Part shown: positions 34,861-43,287 of the stretch, piece by piece
Position numbering within the stretch: position 1 is the stretch's first letter
Layout: every line of letters begins with the position of its first letter
Assembly: GCA_965243415.1 (NCBI GenBank)
Contig: OZ251549.1
Coordinates: forward strand, 4,411,996 to 4,475,995
Direction of reading: 5' to 3'
DNA length: 64,000 nt
Source of the DNA: G965204755 sp965243415
GTDB lineage: Bacteria; Acidobacteriota; Vicinamibacteria; Marinacidobacterales; Marinacidobacteraceae
The notes under the pieces: model-generated
Database searches by the model: none
What the model saw: the letters and a program-made list of their open reading frames with translations, nothing else
Told to the model about the DNA's origin: nothing
Made by a program: the position numbers and the translations under genes

Positions 34861-35742
34861 TTGTCACCGTCCCTCTTGAGCTGTAAAGAGGTCGACGATC
34901 TGGCCGATACCCTCGCAGATTCCGAGGTAGTTCACGATGCCGTGATCGCCTGGGACCCTCGGACAAACGCACCAGGCCTCCTGGCGTCCACGGATCTGCG
35001 TTTTCTGTTGCTCTGCAGGGACGAGAGCCGCGGTCTGATTCGGTGCGAACTTCTGAACGACGCGATTACTTCCATCGAGCAGACGAAGAACGTCCTCGAC
35101 CTCACGACCGTTCTCGTGGCGGACGGCAAACGACTCGAGTGCTACCACGTTGGCGAGAGACGACGCGTCACGGAATTCGTCGTTGCGGCGCGGAAAAGAC
35201 TCGGTCTGCGAGACAGGCGCCAGGAGCGTGTTCAAGAAATCGAGGCTGAATTCGGGGTCGGTGTCTTTCAGCGAAAGGAGATCCATGATCTCCCCAAAAT
35301 CCTTCGGGACGGCGAGTCCATCCTCGATATCGTCAGTGGTTGGTATGAGGGCGGCTTCGGTGTTCTCGTCTCTACCGATGTGCGGTTGCTCTTCGTTGAC
35401 AAGAGGATGCTGAACCGTCTCAGGGTCGAAGACTTTCCGAACAGTGTGATCACATCGATCCAGTACGAGATGACGCTCATGACCGGGAAGATCACGATTC
35501 ACGCCTCAGGGAATCGTGCGATCATCACGCGTGTTCCGAAGGGACGGGTTCGAGACTTTGCCGAAGGGGTGCGGTCGAGGCTGTCGCGGAAGGACGATCC
35601 CAAGAGCGACCCGACCTCCTCCTCGACTCGAGGTGTCGCCGATGTCGTAGAGGAGATCGAGGCCCTGGCCGAACTGAAAGCGAAGGGGATATTGTCGGAT
35701 GAGGAATTCACGGCCAAGAAGAAGCAGTTGCTCGGCCTCTGA
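34861..35742 (+). CDS. PH-domain (YokE-like, two copies) protein with C-terminal SHOCT domain
   Basis: 293 residues from TTG at 34861; other starts are further in. Two consecutive bacterial PH-like domains: residues ~10-113 (VVHDAVIAWDPRTNAPGLLA…TDLRFLLLC) and ~142-245 (ILDIVSGWYEGGFGVLVSTD…VRLLFVD), each with the basic/aromatic pattern of bPH_YokE. Then a linker and a SHOCT motif ALAELKAKGILSDEEFTAKK at the C-terminus, a short helical oligomerisation tail. GC content is visibly lower than that of its neighbours, and it begins ~40 bp from an IS, so it is probably acquired. Such proteins are usually cytosolic or membrane-peripheral with unknown function. Confidence 0.82.
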   Translation: MSPSLLSCKEVDDLADTLADSEVVHDAVIAWDPRTNAPGLLASTDLRFLLLCRDESRGLIRCELLNDAITSIEQTKNVLDLTTVLVADGKRLECYHVGERRRVTEFVVAARKRLGLRDRRQERVQEIEAEFGVGVFQRKEIHDLPKILRDGESILDIVSGWYEGGFGVLVSTDVRLLFVDKRMLNRLRVEDFPNSVITSIQYEMTLMTGKITIHASGNRAIITRVPKGRVRDFAEGVRSRLSRKDDPKSDPTSSSTRGVADVVEEIEALAELKAKGILSDEEFTAKKKQLLGL

Positions 35743-35912
35743 CTCGATGGCCGCGGCATCTCACTCTCGGTATAGGGCGTCGCGCCGCGCGGGCCGAGGC
35801 CGCCGAAGTAACGGGCAGCGTAGCCGAGCGGCAGCCGATAGATGCGGGCGGCGCATCGCGGCGGTCGGGCGCCGCCTCCCTCCGCGAGGGAGAGAAGCGG
35901 CGCCGGGGGGTT

Positions 35913-37607
35913 TCAGAAACGGGCGGAGGTGAGGACGATGTCGGCGCGGCTCCAGGCCTTCAGGAAGCGGCGCTGGACGCGCTCGGCGGCGTCGGTCTTG
36001 CCCTGGGCGCGGAGGGACTGGAGGAGGCCGAAGAGGGACCAGCCGTTCTCCGGCCAGTCCTTGAGATCCGCGCGGAAGGAGACCTCGGCGTGGTCCGGCT
36101 GGCCGGCGTCGAGTTGGGCGGCGCCGAGGATCTGGCGCATCGGGATGTACCAGGGCGGCGGCTCGGTGTAGGCCAGGTTGTCCTGGATGTGGATCGCGTC
36201 TTCGAGGAGCGGGATCGCCTTCCCGGGGGAGTCGTAGCGCGCGACCAGGTCCGCTTCGAGGGCGACAGCGGCGAGGCGCAGCATGTCCTTCGCCGAGACC
36301 CGGCCCATGCTCGGCAGGTTCTCGTCGGCGGCGATCGCTTCGACCCGCGCCCGGTGTTCCTCGGCGGCGTCACGGTCGCCGGTGGCGGAGCGCGCCAAAC
36401 CCCGGACATAGTGCCAGACGGCGGTCTCGAAGAGGTACTCGGCGCGGGGCTGCGGCTCGCTCAGGATCGCTTCCCAACGGCCGAAACGCGCCTGGGCGAA
36501 CAGGGGAATGGACAGGTAGAGTTGGGTGCGCGACGACTCCTCGATCTGGTTCGGCGGAATCTGGAGGCGCACCTTGTCGCGCAACTTGTGCGCCTGCTGC
36601 AGCGCCACCGCGCTCCGCCCCTCGAACTGCGCCGCCGACCAGGCGAAGTGGACATTGTGCTGGTAGGAACGCGCCGGGTATCTGCCCTCCTGGTCGGGCA
36701 TTCCCAGGTACAACTCGTCCACCGCCGCCGCGTCCAGGTTGAAGTCGGCGGCTTCGTCGTAGTTGCCGGTCTGGATCAGGATGTGGGAGCCCATGTGGAC
36801 CAGGTGCGCGGCGCCGGGCATGGTGCGGGGCAACTCGCGGGCGTAGGGGACGGCGCGGAACGGGTCGTCGGAGGCTTCCACGCCGTGGATGTAGTAGTGG
36901 ATGGCGCCGGGGTGTTCCGGGTCCTGCTCCAGGGCGGTCTCCAGTTGTTCCACCAGCCAGTCGGTGCCGGGAGTCAGCGGTTTGCCGGCGTCGTCCCAGT
37001 AGTTCCACCGGGTGGTGTTCATGTAACTGGCGGCGGCGAGCACCCGGAGTTCCAGATCGTCCGGATAGGCCTCGGAGAGCGCCCGCGCCTGCTCGTGGTA
37101 GGCCTCATCGAGCGGCGCGCGCTCCGCCGCCGGGTCTTCCGAGTAGCGGGCCGCCAGCGCCTCGATCATCGCCCGCTCCTTCTCGGTGGCGCCGGAAGCC
37201 AGTTCCTGCGCCCGGGTGATCGCCTCGTAGGCGGTCTCCAACTGGGCCTCGGGCGGCTCGCCCTGGTTCAGGTACGGGCCGTAGGCCAGCGCCCGGCCCC
37301 AGTGGACCATCGCCGAGTCCGGGTCGAGCCGGGCCGCTTCGTCGAAGGAGCGCCGCGCCTCGGCCATCCAGAAGGCGTACACGAGGCGCAGGCCCTGGTC
37401 GAAGTACTGCTGCCCGAGTTCGGAGACGCCGCTCACCGGGCGGTGGACGGAGCCCAGGTTCGGATGGAGCGGGACCACCAGTTCGGCGGCGGTCTCCTCC
37501 GGCTCGGCGGCGCGGCGCGCCTCCTCGGCGGCGAGCGCGGTGGTGAAGGCGGTGGCGCCCAGGAGCCCGGCGGCGGCCATCGCCGCGAAGCGCTTTCGAG
37601 TCGTCAT
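35913..37607 (-). CDS. secreted TPR-repeat protein
   Basis: 564 residues from ATG at 37607. Signal peptide residues 1-27 (…FTTALAAEE). Tetratricopeptide-like helices throughout, for example AFWMAEARRSFDEAARLDPD, AYEAITRAQELASGATEKER and LDAGQPDHAEVSFRADLKDW, with HPGAIHYYIHGVEASDDPFR and AAHLVHMGSHILIQTGNYDE in the middle. The His-rich conserved segment (HYYIHGVE, HMGSHI) is typical of a family of periplasmic TPR proteins found in Acidobacteriota and Bacteroidota, function unknown. Stands alone between the PH-SHOCT gene and the defence-like island. Confidence 0.82.
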   Translation of the reverse strand: MTTRKRFAAMAAAGLLGATAFTTALAAEEARRAAEPEETAAELVVPLHPNLGSVHRPVSGVSELGQQYFDQGLRLVYAFWMAEARRSFDEAARLDPDSAMVHWGRALAYGPYLNQGEPPEAQLETAYEAITRAQELASGATEKERAMIEALAARYSEDPAAERAPLDEAYHEQARALSEAYPDDLELRVLAAASYMNTTRWNYWDDAGKPLTPGTDWLVEQLETALEQDPEHPGAIHYYIHGVEASDDPFRAVPYARELPRTMPGAAHLVHMGSHILIQTGNYDEAADFNLDAAAVDELYLGMPDQEGRYPARSYQHNVHFAWSAAQFEGRSAVALQQAHKLRDKVRLQIPPNQIEESSRTQLYLSIPLFAQARFGRWEAILSEPQPRAEYLFETAVWHYVRGLARSATGDRDAAEEHRARVEAIAADENLPSMGRVSAKDMLRLAAVALEADLVARYDSPGKAIPLLEDAIHIQDNLAYTEPPPWYIPMRQILGAAQLDAGQPDHAEVSFRADLKDWPENGWSLFGLLQSLRAQGKTDAAERVQRRFLKAWSRADIVLTSARF

Positions 37608-37715
37608 GTCGTCGTTCCTCTCGGGGTCGGTTCGATGGAGCCTCCTTTCCGCAGAACCCGTCGCCCGGCCGGCCCCGGCGCCCGCCGCGACCGACCGCTC
37701 CCCAACCGGGAAACC

Positions 37716-40700
37716 CTACCCTACCCGCCGCCGTTCGGCAGCCGGTTCGTTCGGGAGGCCGGGCGGTCGGCGCCGCGTCGAAGGCTGCGCACCCCGGCCC
37801 CGCCGCTCGCTCGACGCCGCCCCAGAGGAGACCCCGTCGTCTTCCGCCGCCCCGTGCGGCCGGGTGACATCCATCACGATCACCGCCGCCCGCCGGCGCT
37901 CTGCCGGGTCCAGTTCCGCGAGCAGGTGTTCCCGGAGGGCGTCCGGGCTCCCCGGCCGGCCGTTCTTGGCGACCGCGTTCACGCGCGCCCCGAACCAGAG
38001 CACCTGGTAGATGCCGAGGCCCTCCGTCGCCGGATCGTTCGCGTACCGCGGCAGCAACTGGTTCCGCACGGCGCGCCACAGGTCCGAGTGCCGGTTTTTC
38101 TTGATCTCCACCGGAACATTCCACTCGCCGTAGGAGACGCGGATGTCGGCGCGTGTGTTTCCGGCGTACTGCCCTTCCGGTTCGGCGACGCATCCCGCCG
38201 GCAGGCCAGCGCGCAGCAGGACGAGCAGCGCGTCGCGGCAGGCGTGCTCGTGCTTGGGCTTGTCCGAACCCCCGGCCTCCTCGTGTTTGGACTTGTCCGA
38301 ACCCCCGGCGTCCTCGTTCCAGAACTGCCGCCAGAGGTTGGCATTCGTGGTGCGGATCTCCCCGGCGATCCGCTCCAAACGGTCGACGACGAGTTCCCGC
38401 AGGTCGTCGGCGCCCGCAGGCGGGCCGTCGTCCAGGACCTCGAGCACTCTCCGGGCGGTCGGCGCTTCGTAGCAGGCGTCGCGTCGGACGACCCGCTGCG
38501 CACCCAGAGCGCCTTCCAGTTTGGCCCGCCACGGCTCCAGGCCCGCATCGGCGACCAATCTACGCAGCGCTTCCGTCGCATCGGCCTTGGCGCTCCCGGA
38601 GAGTCCTTCGATGAAGTGCTCTACACTCAGGGAAGGGCCGACTCCCGGAGAGAACCTGTGGGCGGGAAGCGGCGCGGTCGAGCGTCCGATCTCACGGATC
38701 AGGATTTCCAGGGCCGCGGGCGTCAGTCTTTCGCCGAGGCGGGGTATTTGGTGCGGCGTGACCGCCTCATGGAAGGTCCCCAGCACTGCCGCCCGAGTCT
38801 TCGAATCGGCGACCTCCATGAGTTTCGCGCCGTATTCGTCCGGAGCGATGACGATGCCGGCGGCGAACCAGGTGGCGCGCTGCCGCCGCGTCATGCTGCT
38901 GAGCGCTGTCCGGTCGTTGATGAGCGCGCGCACTTCGGAATCGTCGCAGTGCACGAGCGCACTCTGGAGGAGCGCCGTCAGTGAGTCCAGTTGAGTCGCT
39001 GTCGCCCGGAGCGGAAAAAACCGCAGAAGCGGCAAGGTGGCCCGCTTCGCGACCGGGGCGTAGATCTCCTTCCGCGAGAAGTAGTAGAGATCCTGCAGCG
39101 AGCGGCTTCCGCCATCGGAGAGGACCCGACGACCAAAGGTCACCAAGACATCCGCGACCAGTTCCGGGCGTTCGCCAAGACAGGCCCGGTACCAGTCCGC
39201 ATCCTCCGCCGAACTGAGACGATTCAGGCGGAACGCCAGCGCGGCGCGGAGGTGCGACGCCTCCAGTCGCACGACCTCCTCTGGCGGTCGCATCGAGAGC
39301 CCCAGTAGAACCGGCGCCTCCAGGGAACTCATCCGGTTCTCGCGCCCCAGGTCGAGGATCTGATCGACCGTCGGAAGGTCTTCTCGGTCCGGCGCCCCGG
39401 CGATGCCGGCCACGGCAGCCTCCACGAGTTCCCTGTCGCCGCCCAGAGCGGCCATAAACTTGCGCCGATCCACCGTGTCGCTCTTCGTCCAGTCCGCCGG
39501 GTCCCGCAGGATCGTGGAGAGATGGTGGAGCAGGCCAGGGGGCGCGCGGTTCTCGCGGAGCGACTCCGCATGCGGTCGAACCGCCTCCACCAGTTTCGCT
39601 TCGGCGCGCCCCCTCTGGTTGCGCAAGTGCCACCAGAAGATTCGATGCTCGAAGTAGTTCTCGGGCAACTCGCTCTTCAGACTCCGGTCGAGGTCGGCGA
39701 TCCCCGCCGGCCACGATCCCAGCCTGCGCCTCGCCTCGACCAGGAGCCGATCCACATCCGCCGGTCGATCACGGAGTGCCTCCGTGAATTCCCGCAGGTG
39801 AGCCTTGGCAATCTCAGGTTCCGTCGCATACGCAGAAACCGCCCGCTCCAGATTCCAGTCGGCGATGTCAGACGGAGGCGTCGCCTCCGAAAGAAAGTGA
39901 GTGAGTTCGACCGAATCTGAACGCAGCGCGTGTTCCATGAGCATCTTGTGGATGTGCGGACGGCCCTCCATCCACCGCCGGATCTGTTCGATCGACTCTT
40001 CCACTCCGTACGCGTCGTAGGCGCTGATCAGGACGCGAAACCACCCCGACAACCGAGACCTCTCGACAGTATCTCCGTGGATATGGAGACCGCGTACCAG
40101 AAGCCGCACGGGGACCTCCAGAAGTCGCGAGCAGTCGAGGGCAGATCGGAGATCCTCCCACAGACCCACCAGTTTGTCCAGATGTTCCGGCAGGTCCTCG
40201 TCGGGGCAGTTTCGGGAGAGCTCTCGCCAGTAGTCCCCTCTCTGATCCCGGTAGGCCCGACCAGGATTCGAAGGGAAGTAGTCCCACATTTCCGAAGCCG
40301 ACAATACCCCAGGGTAGAGCGGCTCCAGGAGCAACACGAGCAACTCGCATTCGACCGGATCGGTGGGTCCCTTGTGGACTTCGACCAGGCTCTCGAGGAG
40401 TCTGGAAACCCGGTCCGGAGCGTCATCGAGGTGGCGAATCCACGCTCGCATGGCCACGCATCTCGCCTCGCTCGAGCGCGTCGCGTCCAAACTGATCGCC
40501 GGCAGTTCCTCCGTCAGGTGGGCGGTGGGAGGCGCGTGGCGAAGCGCGTGCACGACGACTTCTACGACTTTCTGGCTGGCCCCGCTCCGGTCGGGATCGC
40601 GCAGCCGCTTCAGGAGAACGTCCTCCATGTCGGAACTCACGAGTCCCTCCACGGCGGACGCGGGCCACGACGAACCGAAGAGTCGGAACGGATCGCCGCC

Positions 40701-41870
40701 GATGGCGATCAGGAGGTACTCCTTCTCCTCCGGCGCGAAGCCGCGTACATCGCCGTACATGAGGACCGCGGCCGGGTCGCGTTCGATCAGCGGCTTCCGC
40801 AACTCCGGCGAGAGGGCCGCCAGCCACGCCACGAGCCCGCGAAGGGAGGTGGGCGGAGCGCCGTCGTGTCCGGCGAGAAGAGAGAGGACTCGCCCTCGGG
40901 GGATTTCGGCCACGAGCCCGGCGAGGTGGCGGGCGGCGAGGTAGGCGGCGAGATGCGCATGCGCCGGGCGGAAACGCCGTTCCCCGGCGGCGGCGAACAG
41001 GCGCGTGCGGAGTGCGGCATCGAAGTTTTCGCGCCGGTCGCTTCCATGTCCCGGGATGGGGATGACTCCGGATGCAGCGTCCCTCTCCGAAAGGCAGTAG
41101 CCGGCGGAGCCCGACAGCAGTTGCACCGCACAGAGCTGGCGGGCCGCATCGAGGACGGACTCCACCGGAACTTCAGGGCCCACGATCTCGTGTTCTTCGT
41201 TCTGCTCCCGGGCCAAAAGCGTCGAGGCCTGCTCGAAGGTCTCCAGCCGGCTCGCCGGCAGGTCTCCAGAGTCGCGAAAGACCCGCGCCAACAGTTCCAG
41301 GTTCTGCGGGTTCCCGAGCAAGCCCCTTAGACCACGGTCGGACACTCTTTCGAGAAACGCGACCGGATCCGAGTCCACCAAGCGGTCGGCAGCCAAGCGG
41401 CCAACCTCGTCGTCCTCCAGCCGGTCGAGCCGGAGTACGACGATTTCCCCGTTCGAGGACACCTTCCTCAAGTGATAGCGGTCGTTGTTGCCGAGCCAGT
41501 CCGCTTCTCGGCAGGAGAGGCGAAACCTCGGCTTCCCCAACTCGTCGAGCCGCGCGCGGACGACGTCGAACGGAGTGCCTGCTTCCCTCGACCCGGCGCG
41601 AACCTCGTCGAGGCCGTCTATGAAGAGGGTTCGCCCGCGCCATTCGGGGTGGTTCGCCGGCTCGAAGGTCAGGAAATCACGCGCCGAGACGAAAAACGCC
41701 CGCTCCCGATCGTGGCGTGCTTCCGCATCGAACGCGGTCGTCTTCCCGGCCCCGGGGTCGCCGAGGAGCACCCAAGCCGGGGTCTCCCGGAACTCGGCCA
41801 GGGGTTGCGACAGGCCGGCCGAGCCGTCGGGCTCGATTCGCCGGGCGGTGCGCTCGATGATCAGTCCCAT
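37716..41870 (-). CDS. NACHT-type NTPase with helical repeats and C-terminal PD-(D/E)XK-like nuclease (candidate defence protein)
   Basis: 1384 residues from ATG at 41870; it overlaps the preceding AAA_14 gene by 10 bp. NTPase at the N-terminus: Walker A GDPGAGKT (37-44) and Walker B LFIDGLDEVR (~83-92), the NACHT/STAND signature. Then ~1000 residues of helical repeats (ARM/HEAT-like). The C-terminal region has ADIRVSYGEWNVPVEIKKN: Asp1242, Glu1255 and Lys1257 give a PD-(D/E)XK pattern, followed by SDLWRAVRNQLLPRYA. Avs-type defence proteins carry the nuclease before the NTPase; here the order is reversed. Inferred role: sense an invader through the repeats, oligomerise, cleave DNA. An 11-residue direct repeat (AGGSDKSKHEE) precedes the nuclease. 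Confidence 0.8.
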   Translation of the reverse strand: MGLIIERTARRIEPDGSAGLSQPLAEFRETPAWVLLGDPGAGKTTAFDAEARHDRERAFFVSARDFLTFEPANHPEWRGRTLFIDGLDEVRAGSREAGTPFDVVRARLDELGKPRFRLSCREADWLGNNDRYHLRKVSSNGEIVVLRLDRLEDDEVGRLAADRLVDSDPVAFLERVSDRGLRGLLGNPQNLELLARVFRDSGDLPASRLETFEQASTLLAREQNEEHEIVGPEVPVESVLDAARQLCAVQLLSGSAGYCLSERDAASGVIPIPGHGSDRRENFDAALRTRLFAAAGERRFRPAHAHLAAYLAARHLAGLVAEIPRGRVLSLLAGHDGAPPTSLRGLVAWLAALSPELRKPLIERDPAAVLMYGDVRGFAPEEKEYLLIAIGGDPFRLFGSSWPASAVEGLVSSDMEDVLLKRLRDPDRSGASQKVVEVVVHALRHAPPTAHLTEELPAISLDATRSSEARCVAMRAWIRHLDDAPDRVSRLLESLVEVHKGPTDPVECELLVLLLEPLYPGVLSASEMWDYFPSNPGRAYRDQRGDYWRELSRNCPDEDLPEHLDKLVGLWEDLRSALDCSRLLEVPVRLLVRGLHIHGDTVERSRLSGWFRVLISAYDAYGVEESIEQIRRWMEGRPHIHKMLMEHALRSDSVELTHFLSEATPPSDIADWNLERAVSAYATEPEIAKAHLREFTEALRDRPADVDRLLVEARRRLGSWPAGIADLDRSLKSELPENYFEHRIFWWHLRNQRGRAEAKLVEAVRPHAESLRENRAPPGLLHHLSTILRDPADWTKSDTVDRRKFMAALGGDRELVEAAVAGIAGAPDREDLPTVDQILDLGRENRMSSLEAPVLLGLSMRPPEEVVRLEASHLRAALAFRLNRLSSAEDADWYRACLGERPELVADVLVTFGRRVLSDGGSRSLQDLYYFSRKEIYAPVAKRATLPLLRFFPLRATATQLDSLTALLQSALVHCDDSEVRALINDRTALSSMTRRQRATWFAAGIVIAPDEYGAKLMEVADSKTRAAVLGTFHEAVTPHQIPRLGERLTPAALEILIREIGRSTAPLPAHRFSPGVGPSLSVEHFIEGLSGSAKADATEALRRLVADAGLEPWRAKLEGALGAQRVVRRDACYEAPTARRVLEVLDDGPPAGADDLRELVVDRLERIAGEIRTTNANLWRQFWNEDAGGSDKSKHEEAGGSDKPKHEHACRDALLVLLRAGLPAGCVAEPEGQYAGNTRADIRVSYGEWNVPVEIKKNRHSDLWRAVRNQLLPRYANDPATEGLGIYQVLWFGARVNAVAKNGRPGSPDALREHLLAELDPAERRRAAVIVMDVTRPHGAAEDDGVSSGAASSERRGRGAQPSTRRRPPGLPNEPAAERRRVG
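38253..38318. repeat. 33-bp direct repeat inside the NACHT-nuclease gene
   Basis: CTTGTCCGAACCCCCGG occurs twice at an offset of 33 bp (from ~38259 and ~38292), encoding two copies of AGGSDK(S/P)KHE just before the nuclease domain. In frame, so it varies the length of a charged linker. Confidence 0.85.
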
Positions 41871-43147
41871 ATCTCGCTCAACCAGTGCTCGGCCGGTTCC
41901 GAGAGGAATTCGATGAGCGGAACTCCGCCCTCCCCGACCAGCAGGGTTCGGGCGCGGGGGTACCGCTCGCGAAATGCGTCGAGTCCGGAGTGGGAGCCGC
42001 GGAAAGCGCCGGACTTGACCTCGATGGCCAGCAGATGGGGCCCACGTTCGAGGACGAAATCCACTTCTCGACCCCTCGACCGCCAGTAGGAGAGCCCGGC
42101 GGAGAGCCGCTTCGTGTGGTAGAGGTGCGCGCCGACCGCGGACTCCACCACCCGCCCCCAGAACGAGCGGTCGGCGAGCGCTTCGCGAAAGTCGTAGCGG
42201 GACGGCGCCGTCATGAGCGCGGGGTCGAGGACGATCAACTTCGGAGTGGACCGACGCCCGACGGGTGTGGGGGCGTAGCCGGACAGGCCCGCCACCAGGC
42301 CGACCGCTTCGAGCAGGTCGAGATACCGGGCGAGCGTCGTCGTATTGCCGGCGTCCCGCAGGTGGCCGAGCAACTTCGTGAACGACACGATCTGCCCGGA
42401 GTAGAAGGCGCTCATTTCGAAGAGTTGCTTCATCAACGCCGGCTTGTCCACCCGAGTGAGGGCGAGGATGTCACGGTCGAGGGTAGGCCGAACACAACCG
42501 AGGAGCACATATCTCCGCCACTCCTCCTCGTCACCCTCGACGGCGCGTCCGGCCATTCCCGGATATCCGCCGAAGAAGAGATACCGCGAGAAATCGAACC
42601 CGAAGGCCTCGGTCATCTCGCGGAGAGACCAATGCGGCACGATGTACGGCTCGAACCGACCCACGAGGCTCTCGGTCAAGCCGGACTGGATCCGCAGGGG
42701 GGCGGAGCCCAGGACCACGACCTGCGGACGGCGCGCCAGGCCGCGGTCGGCGTCCCAGAGTCCCTTCACGATGCTCGACCAGCGGGGGATCTCCTGGATT
42801 TCGTCGAAGACGAGGACACAGTGGCCTTCCCGTTCGGCGTGAACGCGGGCTTCGTCCCAGTTCCGGATGATCCAGTCCGGGTCGGGGGGACTGGCCGGCT
42901 TCCGATCGGAGGGAACCGACGCCTCGCCCGCCGGGGTCGGACGCCTCGGGTCGTCGGTCGCGCAGTAGAGCGTCGGAGTGTTCGAAGTGCGGCGGATTCG
43001 GGCGAGCGCCTGGTCGATGATCGTGGTCTTCCCGCTCTGCCGCGGCCCGAAGACCGTGATGATGCGGGGCGGCCCCTCCCCCGAGAGCCGGTCGGTCAGG
43101 GTGGTGACCAAAGTGCGTTCGTACGGAGAGATCGCAGATGCTTGCAT
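41861..43147 (-). CDS. AAA_14/DUF4143 ATP-binding protein
   Basis: 428 residues from ATG at 43147. Walker A GPRQSGKT (34-41), Walker B VLVFDEIQEI (~111-120), then FGGYPGMAGRA and a DUF4143 C-terminal half with LSYWRSRGREVDFVLERG and LLAIEVKSGAF, a PD-(D/E)XK-like motif that in this family is usually a substrate-binding or nuclease-like domain. The first ATG lies inside a perfect palindrome, suggesting autoregulation. The stop overlaps the start of the NACHT-nuclease gene, so the two are translationally coupled. The family is widespread, horizontally mobile and poorly understood; it often neighbours toxins or defence genes. Confidence 0.9.
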   Translation of the reverse strand: MQASAISPYERTLVTTLTDRLSGEGPPRIITVFGPRQSGKTTIIDQALARIRRTSNTPTLYCATDDPRRPTPAGEASVPSDRKPASPPDPDWIIRNWDEARVHAEREGHCVLVFDEIQEIPRWSSIVKGLWDADRGLARRPQVVVLGSAPLRIQSGLTESLVGRFEPYIVPHWSLREMTEAFGFDFSRYLFFGGYPGMAGRAVEGDEEEWRRYVLLGCVRPTLDRDILALTRVDKPALMKQLFEMSAFYSGQIVSFTKLLGHLRDAGNTTTLARYLDLLEAVGLVAGLSGYAPTPVGRRSTPKLIVLDPALMTAPSRYDFREALADRSFWGRVVESAVGAHLYHTKRLSAGLSYWRSRGREVDFVLERGPHLLAIEVKSGAFRGSHSGLDAFRERYPRARTLLVGEGGVPLIEFLSEPAEHWLSEIWD

Positions 43148-43165
43148 TGAGTAAGTTTACTCAAT
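43146..43165. promoter_or_regulatory. perfect palindrome overlapping start codon of AAA_14 gene (probable operator)
   Basis: Arms ATTGAGTAA (43146-43154) and TTACTCAAT (43157-43165) separated by GT. AT-rich in a very GC-rich context. On the coding strand the second arm ends in the first two bases of the ATG. Position and symmetry fit an operator bound by a dimeric repressor, blocking both initiation and translation start; the repressor may be the AAA_14 protein itself. Confidence 0.72.
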
Positions 43166-43287
43166 ATTAGCACAGGACAGCCGCGTTCGGAGTCGGCGTC
43201 TCCCGGGCCGCAAGGGGCGTGGATCCCGGCAGCCGAAGCCGGAGCCGACCGCGGCCGGTCAACAGCCGCGCCTGCCCCGCACTACCT

